Below, piece after piece: positions 1 through 8,226 of a stretch of 64,000 nucleotides of DNA. The notes beneath the pieces were generated by a model. That model saw only the letters and a program-made list of their open reading frames with translations. It was not told the origin of the DNA and did not search any database. Made by a program: the position numbers and the translations under genes. Each line of letters begins with the position of its first letter. The stretch's first letter is position 1. This DNA comes from CAWCKS01 sp963763485 (GTDB taxonomy: Bacteria; Pseudomonadota; Alphaproteobacteria; Rhizobiales; Xanthobacteraceae), in NCBI GenBank assembly GCA_963763485.1, contig CAVXOW010000007.1, positions 744,001 through 808,000 on the forward strand, read 5' to 3'.

Positions 1-547
1 AGTCGCCGGAAGGCATGCCGACGTATTTGCGCTGTGGGGCGAGACCTATGACGAGGTGCGCAGCCAACTCGCCAGGGTGCGCGCCGCTTGCGCCCAGAAC
101 GGCCGTGCCGCGCCGCGCTTCAGCCTGTCGTTCCGGCCGATCCTCGCCGACACCGAAGAGAAGGCGTGGGCCAAGGCCGACGCGCTGCTGGAGCAGGCCA
201 AGGCGGTGCAGGACAAGACCGGATACAAGCGGACCGAGCAGGGTCCGCCGAATGAAGGCTCGAAGCGCCTGCTGGCGCTGGCGGCCAAGGGCACACGGCT
301 CGATCAGCGGCTCTGGACTGGCATGGCCAATCTGACCGGCGCGCGCGGCAATTCGACGTCACTGGTCGGCACACCCGACCAGGTCGCCGAGTCGCTTGCG
401 CAATACTACGACCTCGGTATCGATATTTTCCTGATCCGCGGCTTCGACCCCCTGATCGATACGATCGAATACGGCCGCGACCTCATCCCCCGCACCCATG
501 CGCTGATCGCCCAGCGCTCCGCGCGCAAGGGCGTTGCCGCGGAGTAA
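1..547 (+). CDS. LLM-class flavin-dependent oxidoreductase, C-terminal part
   Basis: The gene enters from outside the window. The open frame is already running at base 2, and its first residues (AGRHADVFALWGE) are typical of bacterial luciferase-like monooxygenases of the SsuD/alkanesulfonate type. About 181 C-terminal residues are present, so roughly half of a usual 350-390 residue protein. The segment NLTGARGNSTSLVGTPDQVAE followed by a YYDLGIDIFLIRGF stretch is the conserved C-terminal part of the TIM barrel in this family. Family members use FMNH2 and oxygen to oxidise organosulfur or other small substrates; the substrate here cannot be read from the fragment. It ends just before a strong hairpin terminator and converges with the binding-protein gene at 630. 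No internal ATG is needed as a start because the reading continues upstream. Confidence 0.85.
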   Translation, partial: VAGRHADVFALWGETYDEVRSQLARVRAACAQNGRAAPRFSLSFRPILADTEEKAWAKADALLEQAKAVQDKTGYKRTEQGPPNEGSKRLLALAAKGTRLDQRLWTGMANLTGARGNSTSLVGTPDQVAESLAQYYDLGIDIFLIRGFDPLIDTIEYGRDLIPRTHALIAQRSARKGVAAE

Positions 548-565
548 TTGTCTCGCCAAAAGAAA

Positions 566-595
566 ACACGCGCCGCGAGCGATCGCGGCGCGTGT
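566..595. terminator. bidirectional hairpin terminator
   Basis: A perfect inverted repeat with 13-bp GC-rich arms around a GCGA loop lies between two convergent genes. On the plus strand it is followed by TCTGTTTT and on the minus strand by TTTTCTTTTGG. It probably ends both the oxidoreductase transcript and the long minus-strand operon. Confidence 0.8.
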
Positions 596-629
596 CTGTT
601 TTGGAAGCTGTATGTTCCGCCTTGGGCGA

Positions 630-1805
630 TCAGTAGCCTAAGGGCTTCCTGTCGAGCAGCGGAACCCACTTACCCTTCTGCACCTGGGTCAGGAACGACT
701 CGTTCGAGCCCTGATGCTTGTCGGCCGCAAATGTCATCTTCGGCGAGCCAAAGATGTCCTGATAGTCCTTAACGCCTTCGAGGCCGGTGATGAAGCTGTC
801 GGCAGTCAGGTCTTTACCTGCCTTCTCGAGCCCCGCCATCATGACCTGCGCGGCAGTATAGCCGATCTGGGCGGCGAAGTTCGGAACGTGGCCGTATTTG
901 GCCTTGTAGTCCGCGGCAAACTTCTGCACTTCCGGCTTCGGATCGTCGGCAGCGACGAACAGCACCGGCGCCATCGCGTAGATGCCTTCAGTGGTACCAC
1001 CCGCGGCTTCCGCAACCGCCGAGTCATAGATTGCGGCCTGGCCAAGCATGTCGACGTTCCACCCGGTCTTTCGAACCGCCGAAACAAACTGCAGCGTGTC
1101 GCGGACGATGCCGCCGAGCACGATCAGGTCGCAATTGGCGTCGTGCAGCTTGGCGACCGATGCCGTGAAATCGGTATCGGTCGGCTTGTTGAGTGACTCG
1201 GCGACGAGCAGCGCCTTGCCTTCCATCGACTTGAGCTGATCGCGCACGCCGTCCATCACGTCACGGCCGAAATCAGTATCCTGCGACTGCGCGCAGACCG
1301 CCTTCTTGCCCTTGTTATCGACGAAGTACTTGATGCCGGAACGCATCTGATCGTAGTACGACGACGCCAGGCCGAATTTGTACTTGTTGAGCGGCGAGTA
1401 CATCGAGCGCGCCGAGGTCAGCGGGAAGATGTTGGGGACGCCCTTCTCGATCATAGTCGGCAACGTCGCATTGTTCATTGGCGTGCCGCCGTTGGCAATC
1501 AACAAGAAGACCTTGTCGAGGTTGATCAGCTTGTTCACGGCCTGCACGTGACGCGGGACGGTATACTGGCTGTCTTCCACGATGTACTTGATGGTGCGGC
1601 CGTTGATGCCGCCCTTCGCGTTCTTCTCCTCGAACGCCATGCGGATGGCGTTCGTGTTGTTGACACCCCACTCCACCGTCACGCCCGAGAGGTCAGTCGA
1701 GGTGCCGATCACGATCTCCTTGTCGGTCACGCCGCGAACGTCAGCTCCGAACGCGGGTACCGCAAGGACGACCGTTGCGGCCGCGGCCATGAATAACTTG
1801 CGCAT
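630..1805 (-). CDS. ABC transporter periplasmic substrate-binding protein, LivJ type
   Basis: A 391-residue periplasmic binding protein of the branched-chain amino acid/amide family (Peripla_BP_6). Residues 1-21 form a Sec signal peptide (MRKLFMAAAA to AFGA, cleavage before Asp22). The mature part starts with KEIVIGTSTDLSG, the usual first strand of this fold, and contains the LLIANGGTPMNNATLPTMIE ligand-loop region. It is the last gene of the minus-strand operon that also encodes two permeases, two ATPases and an acyl-CoA ligase, so it should deliver the substrate to that transporter. This family binds amino acids, amides and also aromatic or dicarboxylic acids. The ligase and acyl-CoA genes upstream make a carboxylic acid more likely than leucine; that is inference. 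The 76-bp gap from the ligase gene may hold a separate promoter or processing site. Confidence 0.88.
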   Translation of the reverse strand: MRKLFMAAAATVVLAVPAFGADVRGVTDKEIVIGTSTDLSGVTVEWGVNNTNAIRMAFEEKNAKGGINGRTIKYIVEDSQYTVPRHVQAVNKLINLDKVFLLIANGGTPMNNATLPTMIEKGVPNIFPLTSARSMYSPLNKYKFGLASSYYDQMRSGIKYFVDNKGKKAVCAQSQDTDFGRDVMDGVRDQLKSMEGKALLVAESLNKPTDTDFTASVAKLHDANCDLIVLGGIVRDTLQFVSAVRKTGWNVDMLGQAAIYDSAVAEAAGGTTEGIYAMAPVLFVAADDPKPEVQKFAADYKAKYGHVPNFAAQIGYTAAQVMMAGLEKAGKDLTADSFITGLEGVKDYQDIFGSPKMTFAADKHQGSNESFLTQVQKGKWVPLLDRKPLGY

Positions 1806-1881
1806 AGGTACGTCTCCTTCGCCGATGTGTTTTAAGCACTATGCCTCTTTGATCTGGGGCGCCCGTCGGCGAACGGACGTC

Positions 1882-3678
1882 TCAGTACATTCCTTCAATC
1901 AAGTCGCGATACTTCTCGCTGACGAATCGGCGTCGGAGCTTCATCATCGGCGTCAGTTCCGGGTCCTCCGGCTCGAGCTTGCGATCGATCACGCGGAAGG
2001 ACTTTATCGGCTCGGCGAACATCGCGTTCACCCGCTGAATTTCGGTCTCGATCAGTCCACGCACCGCATCGCTGCGGGCAAGCCCGGCGAAGCCGGTGAA
2101 AGCTATCCGTTTGTCCTGCGCCCAGCGCTCGACGTTTTCGTGATCGATCGCGATGAGCGCCCCGAGCCCGCCGTTTGGCCCGCCGACGACCAGCGCGTCG
2201 GCGATGTAGGGGCTGAACTTCAGCTCGGCTTCAATTTCGGACGGCGCGATGCTAACCCCGGACGGGGTGGCGATCAAATCCTCGACCCGGCCGGTGATGC
2301 GCAAAACGCCATTTTCGACCCGGCCAACGTCGCCGGTCGAGAACCAGCCGGCCTTGCTGCTCCGCTCGGGCCGGCCGCCCGCGCGCCAGTAGCCGGTAAA
2401 GATGTGATCGTCGCGGACAAGAACCTCACCGGTTGGCGACAGCGACAACTCGCCGAGGGCGGCGCGCTGCTGGATGCCGCTGCCAGCCGCAGGGTCGGCG
2501 CGGGTCGCCATCATTATGCCTGCCGCCTCGCTCAAGCCGTAGACCTCCGCCAGATGAATGCCGAGGGCGCGATACCAGCGCACCAGCGCCGGCGAGACCG
2601 GCGCGCCCCCGATACAACCCACACGCAGGCGGTCTATTCCAAGTCGGCGGCGGACCGGCCGCAACACCAGCCAGGAGCCGAGCGCAGCCGAGAGGCCGCC
2701 GGAGCCCGAATTCGCCCGCTTCTCATTGGCGCGGAATGCCCAGTTGAACAGAGCGCGTTGCAGCCAGGTGGCCTGCGAGACCGCAGTCAGCACGCGAGAA
2801 TAGAATTGCTCCCACACCCGCGGCGGTGCGGAGAACACGGTCGGCATCACCTCGCGCAGGTTCTCGGGCACGCTGTCGGCGCTCTCGACATAGTTCGAGA
2901 TCGTGCCGCTATAGAGCGCCTGATAGATGCCGAGGATTCGCTCCATGAAATGCGACATCGGCAGGAAGGCCAGCCGCTCGTCGCCGGAGGTTTGACCGAG
3001 CAAGGTCGCCGTGCTGGCGACCTGCGTCACCACGCTGCGGTGGCTCAGCAATACGCCTTTCGGCGCACCGGTCGAGCCGGAGGTGTAGAGCAGGGCGGCG
3101 CCGTCTTCGCCGTCGAGCGCGGCAAGGCACATCGCCCATTCACCAGCGTGAGCCTCGTCATGGGTCTCGCCGCGTGCCATGAACGCCTGAAAACTCTCGC
3201 ACATCGGGTCGTTGAAATCGCGCAGACCCTTGAAGTCGTAGATCACGATTCGCTCGAGCGCCGGGCAGTTGCCCCTGATCTGCAGGATCTTGTCGAGCTG
3301 CTCTTCATTGCCGACGAAGATAATTCTTGCGCGACAGTCGTTGAGCAAGACCTGAAGCTGCTCGACCGCCTCGGTGGTGTAGAGGCCGGCCGAGATGCCG
3401 CCGGCGCACAGAATGCCGAGATCGGTCATCACCCAGGCAGGGCTGGTGTCGGCGAGCACGCAGGCAACCTCGCCGCGGCGGAAGCCCGACGCCTTCAGCG
3501 CCATTGCGACTTGCCGTGTCGCCTTTCCGAGATCGGCCCAGCTCATGGCGCGCCAGATGCCGCGATCCTTCTTACGGAGGATCGTCTCGGGTCCATGCGC
3601 CTCGACCTGGGCGAACACCATCGCGGGAATGTTGGCGGCGATGTCGACGACAGGTTTTTGGGTCTCGATCAGCGCCAC
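1882..3678 (-). CDS. AMP-binding acyl-CoA ligase (long-chain type)
   Basis: A member of the adenylate-forming family that activates a carboxylic acid with ATP to an acyl-adenylate and then an acyl-CoA. About 598 residues. Visible motifs are YTSGSTGAPKG (residues 198-208, phosphate-binding loop), EVYGLSEAAG, WFSTGDVG and GRVEDLIATPSG, in the order expected of long-chain acyl-CoA synthetases. The open frame runs much further upstream, but that part is the antisense-frame reading of livF. I chose the GTG at 3678 because a GAGGAAGAAG ribosome site precedes it and it overlaps the livF stop by 10 bp. It lies inside a transporter operon between livF and the binding protein, which suggests that the imported acid is trapped as its CoA thioester. 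The exact substrate is unknown. Confidence 0.85.
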   Translation of the reverse strand: MALIETQKPVVDIAANIPAMVFAQVEAHGPETILRKKDRGIWRAMSWADLGKATRQVAMALKASGFRRGEVACVLADTSPAWVMTDLGILCAGGISAGLYTTEAVEQLQVLLNDCRARIIFVGNEEQLDKILQIRGNCPALERIVIYDFKGLRDFNDPMCESFQAFMARGETHDEAHAGEWAMCLAALDGEDGAALLYTSGSTGAPKGVLLSHRSVVTQVASTATLLGQTSGDERLAFLPMSHFMERILGIYQALYSGTISNYVESADSVPENLREVMPTVFSAPPRVWEQFYSRVLTAVSQATWLQRALFNWAFRANEKRANSGSGGLSAALGSWLVLRPVRRRLGIDRLRVGCIGGAPVSPALVRWYRALGIHLAEVYGLSEAAGIMMATRADPAAGSGIQQRAALGELSLSPTGEVLVRDDHIFTGYWRAGGRPERSSKAGWFSTGDVGRVENGVLRITGRVEDLIATPSGVSIAPSEIEAELKFSPYIADALVVGGPNGGLGALIAIDHENVERWAQDKRIAFTGFAGLARSDAVRGLIETEIQRVNAMFAEPIKSFRVIDRKLEPEDPELTPMMKLRRRFVSEKYRDLIEGMY

Positions 3679-4451
3679 AGCTTCTTCCTCTTCCACCGCC
3701 GCGCGCCGCGGATGCCGGCGTCCTTCTGGCCGAGATAGAATTCGCGGATGTCCTCGCGTTCGAGCAGCCTCGCGCACTCGTCCTGCAGCACGATGCGGCC
3801 GACTTCGAGGATGTAGCCATAGTCGGCGGTCTTCAGCGCGATGTGGGCGTTCTGCTCGACCAAAAGGATCGACACGCCCTGTTCCTGGTTGATGCGCTTG
3901 ATGATGCCGAAGATCTGCGTCACCAGGATCGGCGACAGGCCGAGCGACGGCTCGTCGAGCAGCAACAGCTTCGGCCGGCCCATCAGCGCGCGCGAGATTG
4001 CGAGCATCTGCTGCTCGCCGCCGGAGAGCAGCCCGGCGCGCTGGCTCGCGCGTTCGCGCAGCACCGGGAAATAACCGAAGCACATCTCCATGTCCTGAGC
4101 GATGCCGTCGGTATCGCGGCGCGTGAACGCGCCCATCTTCAGGTTGTCCTGCACGGTCAGAAACGGGAAGATCTCGCGTCCCTCGGGCACGTGGCAGATG
4201 CCCTGCCGCATCACCGCGTCGGGGGCGACGCGCGCGATGTCCTTGCCCTCGAAACGAACCTCGCCGCGCTCGGGGTCCATGACGCCGCAGATCGTGCGCA
4301 GGATCGTGGTTTTGCCGGCGCCGTTGGCGCCCAGTACGGTGACGATGCGGCCGCGCGGCACTTCCAGGCTGACGCTGCGGATCGCCTGGATCGGGCCGTA
4401 ATAGGTCTCGATGTTGCTGACGCGCAAAATGGGATCGGCAGCGGTGGTCAT
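3669..4451 (-). CDS. livF: branched-chain-type ABC transporter ATP-binding protein LivF
   Basis: A 260-residue ABC ATPase of the LivF subgroup. Walker A is GANGAGKTT (residues 41-49), the signature is LSGGEQQ (142-148) and Walker B is LLLLDEP (162-168). The phrase GICHVPEGREIFPFLTVQDNL is typical of LivF rather than LivG. It should pair with the LivG gene just upstream to drive the two permeases. Its start overlaps the livG stop (ATGA at 4448-4451) and its end overlaps the ligase start, so the genes are translationally coupled. The last 15 or so residues are basic (RRWKRKKLWR) and extend a little beyond the usual family end. Confidence 0.92.
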   Translation of the reverse strand: MTTAADPILRVSNIETYYGPIQAIRSVSLEVPRGRIVTVLGANGAGKTTILRTICGVMDPERGEVRFEGKDIARVAPDAVMRQGICHVPEGREIFPFLTVQDNLKMGAFTRRDTDGIAQDMEMCFGYFPVLRERASQRAGLLSGGEQQMLAISRALMGRPKLLLLDEPSLGLSPILVTQIFGIIKRINQEQGVSILLVEQNAHIALKTADYGYILEVGRIVLQDECARLLEREDIREFYLGQKDAGIRGARRWKRKKLWR

Positions 4452-5212
4452 GCTTCGCCTCCAATATAGGCGCGCACCACTTCGGGATGGGTCTGCACCT
4501 CGTGCGGCGTGCCGAGTGCGATCACGCGGCCATAGTTCAGCGCCATGACACGGTCGGAGACCGCGCTGACCAGCTTCATGTCATGCTCGACCATGATCAC
4601 GGTGATGCCGAGGTCCTTCTTGATGTCCTCGATCCAGAACGCCATCCCCTCCGTCTCCTCGACGTTGAGGCCGGAGGAGGGCTCGTCGAGCAGCAACAGC
4701 TTCGGCTCGACGCAGAGCGCGCGGCCGAGCTCCACGACCTTACGCACGCCGTAGGGCAGGTTGGCGATCAGCGTGTCGCGGTAACGCTGCAGGTCGAGGA
4801 ACGCGATGATGTCTTCGACCTTCTCGCGATGCTCGAGCTCGGCTCTGCGGGTCGACGGAAGAAAGCACAGCTGCGAGATCAGGTTGTTGCGGACGTGGCA
4901 GTGCCGCCCGATCAGCAGGTTCTGCAACAGCGTCGCCTGCGCGAACAGCTCGATGTTCTGGAAGGTGCGCGCAATACCGAGCGACGCGATCTCGTGCGGC
5001 GGCACCCTCGTGATGTTCTTTCCGTCGAAGGTCAGTTCACCCGAGGTCGGATTGTAGATCCGGCTGATCAGGTTGAAGATCGTGGTCTTGCCAGCACCGT
5101 TCGGGCCGATGATGGAAAAGACCTCGCCTTCGTTGACGTCGAAGGTGACGGCGTCGACGGCCTTGATGCCGCCGAACTGGATCGCGATGTCGCGCGCGGC
5201 AAACAGGGTCAT
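4448..5212 (-). CDS. livG: branched-chain-type ABC transporter ATP-binding protein LivG
   Basis: A 254-residue ABC ATPase of the LivG subgroup, the partner of LivF. Walker A is GPNGAGKTT (36-44), the signature is degenerate as LPYGVRK (152-158), and Walker B is LLLLDEP (172-178). The ARTFQNIELF segment is typical of LivG. The gene starts four bases before the permease stop (ATGA type overlap at 5209-5212), so expression should follow the permease gene, even though that gene carries a frame break. The protein itself looks intact. Confidence 0.92.
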   Translation of the reverse strand: MTLFAARDIAIQFGGIKAVDAVTFDVNEGEVFSIIGPNGAGKTTIFNLISRIYNPTSGELTFDGKNITRVPPHEIASLGIARTFQNIELFAQATLLQNLLIGRHCHVRNNLISQLCFLPSTRRAELEHREKVEDIIAFLDLQRYRDTLIANLPYGVRKVVELGRALCVEPKLLLLDEPSSGLNVEETEGMAFWIEDIKKDLGITVIMVEHDMKLVSAVSDRVMALNYGRVIALGTPHEVQTHPEVVRAYIGGEA

Positions 5213-6286
5213 CGCAGCCGCTCCGAACGCGCGTAGGCCTTCTGCCGCCGCGTGCCGGCGCGCCGGTGCAGCGGGAAGTTCCGGAAATAGGCCTTCAGCT
5301 TCAGCCAGCGGCCGTACATGCCGGTCGGCTCGAACAGGATCACCAGCACCAGCACGAGGCCAAACAAGGAAGGTTCAAGACCCGGCATGCGGCCGATGCC
5401 GAACGGCAGATCATCGCGCACGATCGCGATGATCTGCGGCAGCAGGCGTACGAACATCGCGCCGAAGATCGCGCCATGCAGCGAGCCGAGGCCGCCGACA
5501 AAGATGATGGTGACGAACTGGATCGACAGCAGGATGTCGAACGAGTTCAGGCGCAAGGAAGCGGACATAGTGGGCGAACAGCGCGCCGGCAAGCCCGGTG
5601 ATGCCGGACGAGATTGCAAACGAGATCGTCTTGTAGAGCGACAGGTTGATGCCCATGCTCTGCGCCGAGACCTCGCTGTCGCGGATCGCGACCATGGCGC
5701 GGCCGAGCGGCGAGCGCAGGATGTTGACCGACATCCAGAGCACGAAGATCAGCACGAACAGCGACATGTAATAGACGCCGTTCGCGCCTTCGATCGGATA
5801 GCCGAGGATGGTGGGCGTCGGCACGGCAAAACCGTCGAAACCGCCGGTCACCGATGTCCATTTCTGGAAGATCGTGCCGACGATCGAGCCGAAGGCAAGG
5901 GTTGCGATGGCCAGATAGAACCCGGTCATGCGCAGCGTCGGAACGCCGAGCAAGACGCCGGCGAGCGCGGCGGCGACGCCCGACAGCGGCAGCGTGATGA
6001 CGAACGGCACACCCTTCTCCATCAGCACGGAGTTGGTGTAGGCGCCGATGCCGAGAAACGCGCCCTGGCCGAGGTTGACGAGGCCGGTATAGCCGGTCAG
6101 CAGCATCAGTCCGACGCCGGCGATCGCGAAGATGTAAACGCCGCCGAGTTCGTTGACGTAAAATTCGCCGAGCACGCCCGGCACGATCAAAAGTGCTATG
6201 AACAACAGGCCGTACCAGAACACGCTGCCGCGATGCGCAAGCAAGGAGATGTCCTGCGTGTAGCTGGTCTTCAAAGATTGAAGCAT
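5209..6286 (-). pseudogene. livM: ABC transporter permease LivM, frame broken by one base
   Basis: A LivM-type inner-membrane permease of about 358 residues, read in two frames. The first frame (from ATG at 6286) gives the conserved transmembrane segments including GLMLLTGYTGLVNLGQGAF and ends in sense at HYVRFLAP. The continuation FDILLSIQFVTIIFVGGLG is in the next frame. Removing one T from the TT at 5546-5547 (minus strand CCTGAACTCG becomes CCTGACTCG) joins them into the expected APDSFDILLSIQF. This is either a real frameshift that would disable the transporter, or an assembly error. All neighbours in the operon are intact except the MaoC gene. It sits 6 bp after livH and overlaps livG. 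Confidence 0.85.
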
Positions 6287-6292
6287 GTCGGT

Positions 6293-7174
6293 TCAGACCT
6301 TCTTGCGCTGCGTTTCGGCAAAGAGGCCCTGTGGACGGAGGATCAAGACCGCGAGCAAAACGATGTTCGAGGTCACCTCCTGGAAGCCGGCCGGCAGGTA
6401 ATAACCCGCGAGTTGTTCGACGATGCCGATGACGACCCCACCAACCAGCGCGCCGGGGATGCTGCCGAAGCCGCCGAGGACAGCTGCCGCGAACGCCTTG
6501 AAGCCGAGGAAGCCCATGTTCACGTCAAGCACCGTGCTCGGCGCCAGCAGGATTCCCGCGACGCATGAGGCAGCGGCGCTGATCCCCCAGATCAGCGAAA
6601 AGATGGTGCGAACCGGGATGCCCATGTAGTACGCGGCGAGCTGGTTTTGCGACGCCGCCTGCATCGCGATCCCGAGACGCGTCTTCGAGAAGAACAGGTA
6701 GAGGATCGCGCACAAGATAACGGTACCGACAACGATCGAGAGGCTGTCCTGTCCGATCACGAAGCTGCCGAAGCGCTCGACCTTGTTGGTGAAGGGCGTG
6801 GCGAACGTATAGGAGCCATAGCCGAAGGTGATGCCGGCGAACGCGCGAAAGATAAATCCGAGGCCGAGCGTCAGCATGATCACCGCGAATTGCGGTTGAC
6901 CGATGACACGGCGGAGCACGATCGAGTCGAGCAGGAAGCCGAACACCGCCATGATCGCAATCGCGAGAACAGCGCCAACCCAATAGTTGAGGCCTAAATT
7001 GGCGATCAAGCTCAACGCGACGAAGCCGCCGAGCATCATCAGATCGCCCTGGGCGAAATTGATCATTTCGGTGGCTTTGTAGATGAGCACAAAGCCGAGT
7101 GCGATCACGCCATAGATGCAGCCGCCGGCCGCACCATTGATGACCAGCTGCAACAGGCGCGCTGCGTCGTCCAC
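6293..7174 (-). CDS. livH: branched-chain-type ABC transporter permease LivH
   Basis: A hydrophobic permease of 293 residues with the LivH signatures LINGAAGGCIYGVIALG-like start (here VINGAAGGCIYGVIALGFV), INFAQGDLMMLGG and, near the end, a FKAFAAAVLGGFGSIPGALVGG loop that contacts the ATPases. An open frame extends to 7264, but I prefer the GTG at 7174 because GGGGGAGAG precedes it and the homologous proteins begin near this point. The extra upstream residues are polar and basic and do not resemble a LivH N-terminus. It forms the membrane channel with LivM, and is followed 6 bp later by that gene. Confidence 0.88.
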   Translation of the reverse strand: MDDAARLLQLVINGAAGGCIYGVIALGFVLIYKATEMINFAQGDLMMLGGFVALSLIANLGLNYWVGAVLAIAIMAVFGFLLDSIVLRRVIGQPQFAVIMLTLGLGFIFRAFAGITFGYGSYTFATPFTNKVERFGSFVIGQDSLSIVVGTVILCAILYLFFSKTRLGIAMQAASQNQLAAYYMGIPVRTIFSLIWGISAAASCVAGILLAPSTVLDVNMGFLGFKAFAAAVLGGFGSIPGALVGGVVIGIVEQLAGYYLPAGFQEVTSNIVLLAVLILRPQGLFAETQRKKV

Positions 7175-7262
7175 CTTACGCTCTCCCCCTCTGCCGGATT
7201 TTTTCCGGCTTTTCTTGGCCGGGAGAATGGCGATGCTTTCTCGGGCCGTCAATTGGTTTTGC

Positions 7263-7308
7263 AATGCGAAACGGGTCAGCGTTTGCTTGCGCCAACCCGT
7301 TTCGCATT
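7263..7308. other. long hairpin between the MaoC gene and livH
   Basis: Two perfectly complementary 14-bp arms (7263-7276 and 7295-7308, AATGCGAAACGGGT and its complement) surround an 18-bp loop in the gap between the acyl-CoA genes and the transporter genes. There is no run of U after it on the minus strand, so it is not a classical terminator. It could be an mRNA stability or partial-termination element that sets the ratio of the two operon halves. Confidence 0.55.
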
Positions 7309-7352
7309 CTGGAACGAGGTGCGTGATTAAGAACTGATCAGCCGCGCAGTGC

Positions 7353-8226
7353 TTACCAGTTTGCGCTCGCCTTCATGGTCGGCGCGCCTGCGCTGTTCGC
7401 AGTCCACAGGTCGAGCCCCTCGCCGCTTTCTTTCGCGTTGACCGTGAACTCGGCGCCGTCGAACAGCGGGCTGACGCCGCGATGCGTGAAGGTCTTTGGC
7501 AGCTTGCCGCGCAGCGCGATCGCATATTCGAGCAGCAGCGAAGCCTGCAGCGGGCCGTGAACGATCAGGCCCGGATAACCTTCGACCTCGGTGACATAGG
7601 GGCGATCGTAGTGAATGCGATGGCCGTTGAAGGTGAGCGCCGAATAGCGGAACAACAGCACCGGATCGGCCTTCAGCTTCTTCTGATGCTGCGGCTGTGG
7701 AGCCGCTGTTGCGATCGTCGAGGTCGAGGTCTTGTTGCCGCCGGGCGGCGGATTGTCGCGGTAGACGACGTCCTGACGCTCGAACACGGCTTCACCGCGC
7801 GGGGTCGAGAAGCTGTGGTCGAGCGTGACGAAACACAGCGTGCCGGTCGAACCGGTTTTGAGCTGCACATCGACGATCTTGGAGACCTTCTTCACATCGT
7901 CGCCGACGCACAGCGCGTCACGAAAGTCGGTCTTGCCGCCCGCCCACATCCGGCGCGGCAGCGGCACCGGCGGCAAAAAGCCGCCCCTCGCCGGATGCCC
8001 GTCGGGACCGATTTCGGACATCGGCGCAACCTGTGGTGCAAGACACCAGTAAATCGCAAGCGGCGCGGGATCGCCCTTCACCGGATTGCCGATGTCGAGG
8101 AAGAACGTCGCGCGCAAGCCTCGCACCATCTGCGCGGTGATGGTGTCGGTCGACTCATGCGTCCGGCCGATCCACTTGCGCAGGTGATCGAGATCGAGAG
8201 CAGCGGGGGCGAGCGGCAGCGGTCAT
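7353..8226 (-). CDS. MaoC-family (hot-dog) acyl-CoA hydratase, frame break near the start
   Basis: The protein resembles the FAS1-like/HTD2 dehydratase group, with FRYSALTFNGHRIHYDRPY and YPGLIVHGPLQASLL, the C-terminal hot-dog signature seen in mesaconyl-type CoA hydratases. The ATG at 8226 overlaps the CoA-transferase stop (ATGA, 8223-8226), which strongly supports it as the start. From that ATG, however, the frame runs into a stop after about 24 codons. Deleting one G from the five-G run at 8205-8209 restores a continuous reading (MTAAARPAALDLDHLRKW, then GRTHESTDTITAQM) into the long frame, giving about 290 residues. Without the correction the only ATG in frame is at 8129, which would lose about 33 conserved residues. 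It probably adds water to an enoyl-CoA made by the neighbouring dehydrogenases. Confidence 0.78.

Noticed and set aside
1582..3738. 718-residue open frame on the plus strand
   Set aside because: It is the antisense shadow of the binding-protein and acyl-CoA ligase genes; its sequence is Arg/His/Ala-rich with no family features.
3679..4464. Upstream part of an 860-residue minus-strand frame
   Set aside because: It overlaps livF in another frame. The ligase has a good ribosome site and GTG at 3678, so the longer N-terminus is an artefact.
5318..6568. 416-residue plus-strand frame
   Set aside because: Antisense to livM and livH; extremely rich in Asp, Arg and His as expected from the reverse of transmembrane codons.
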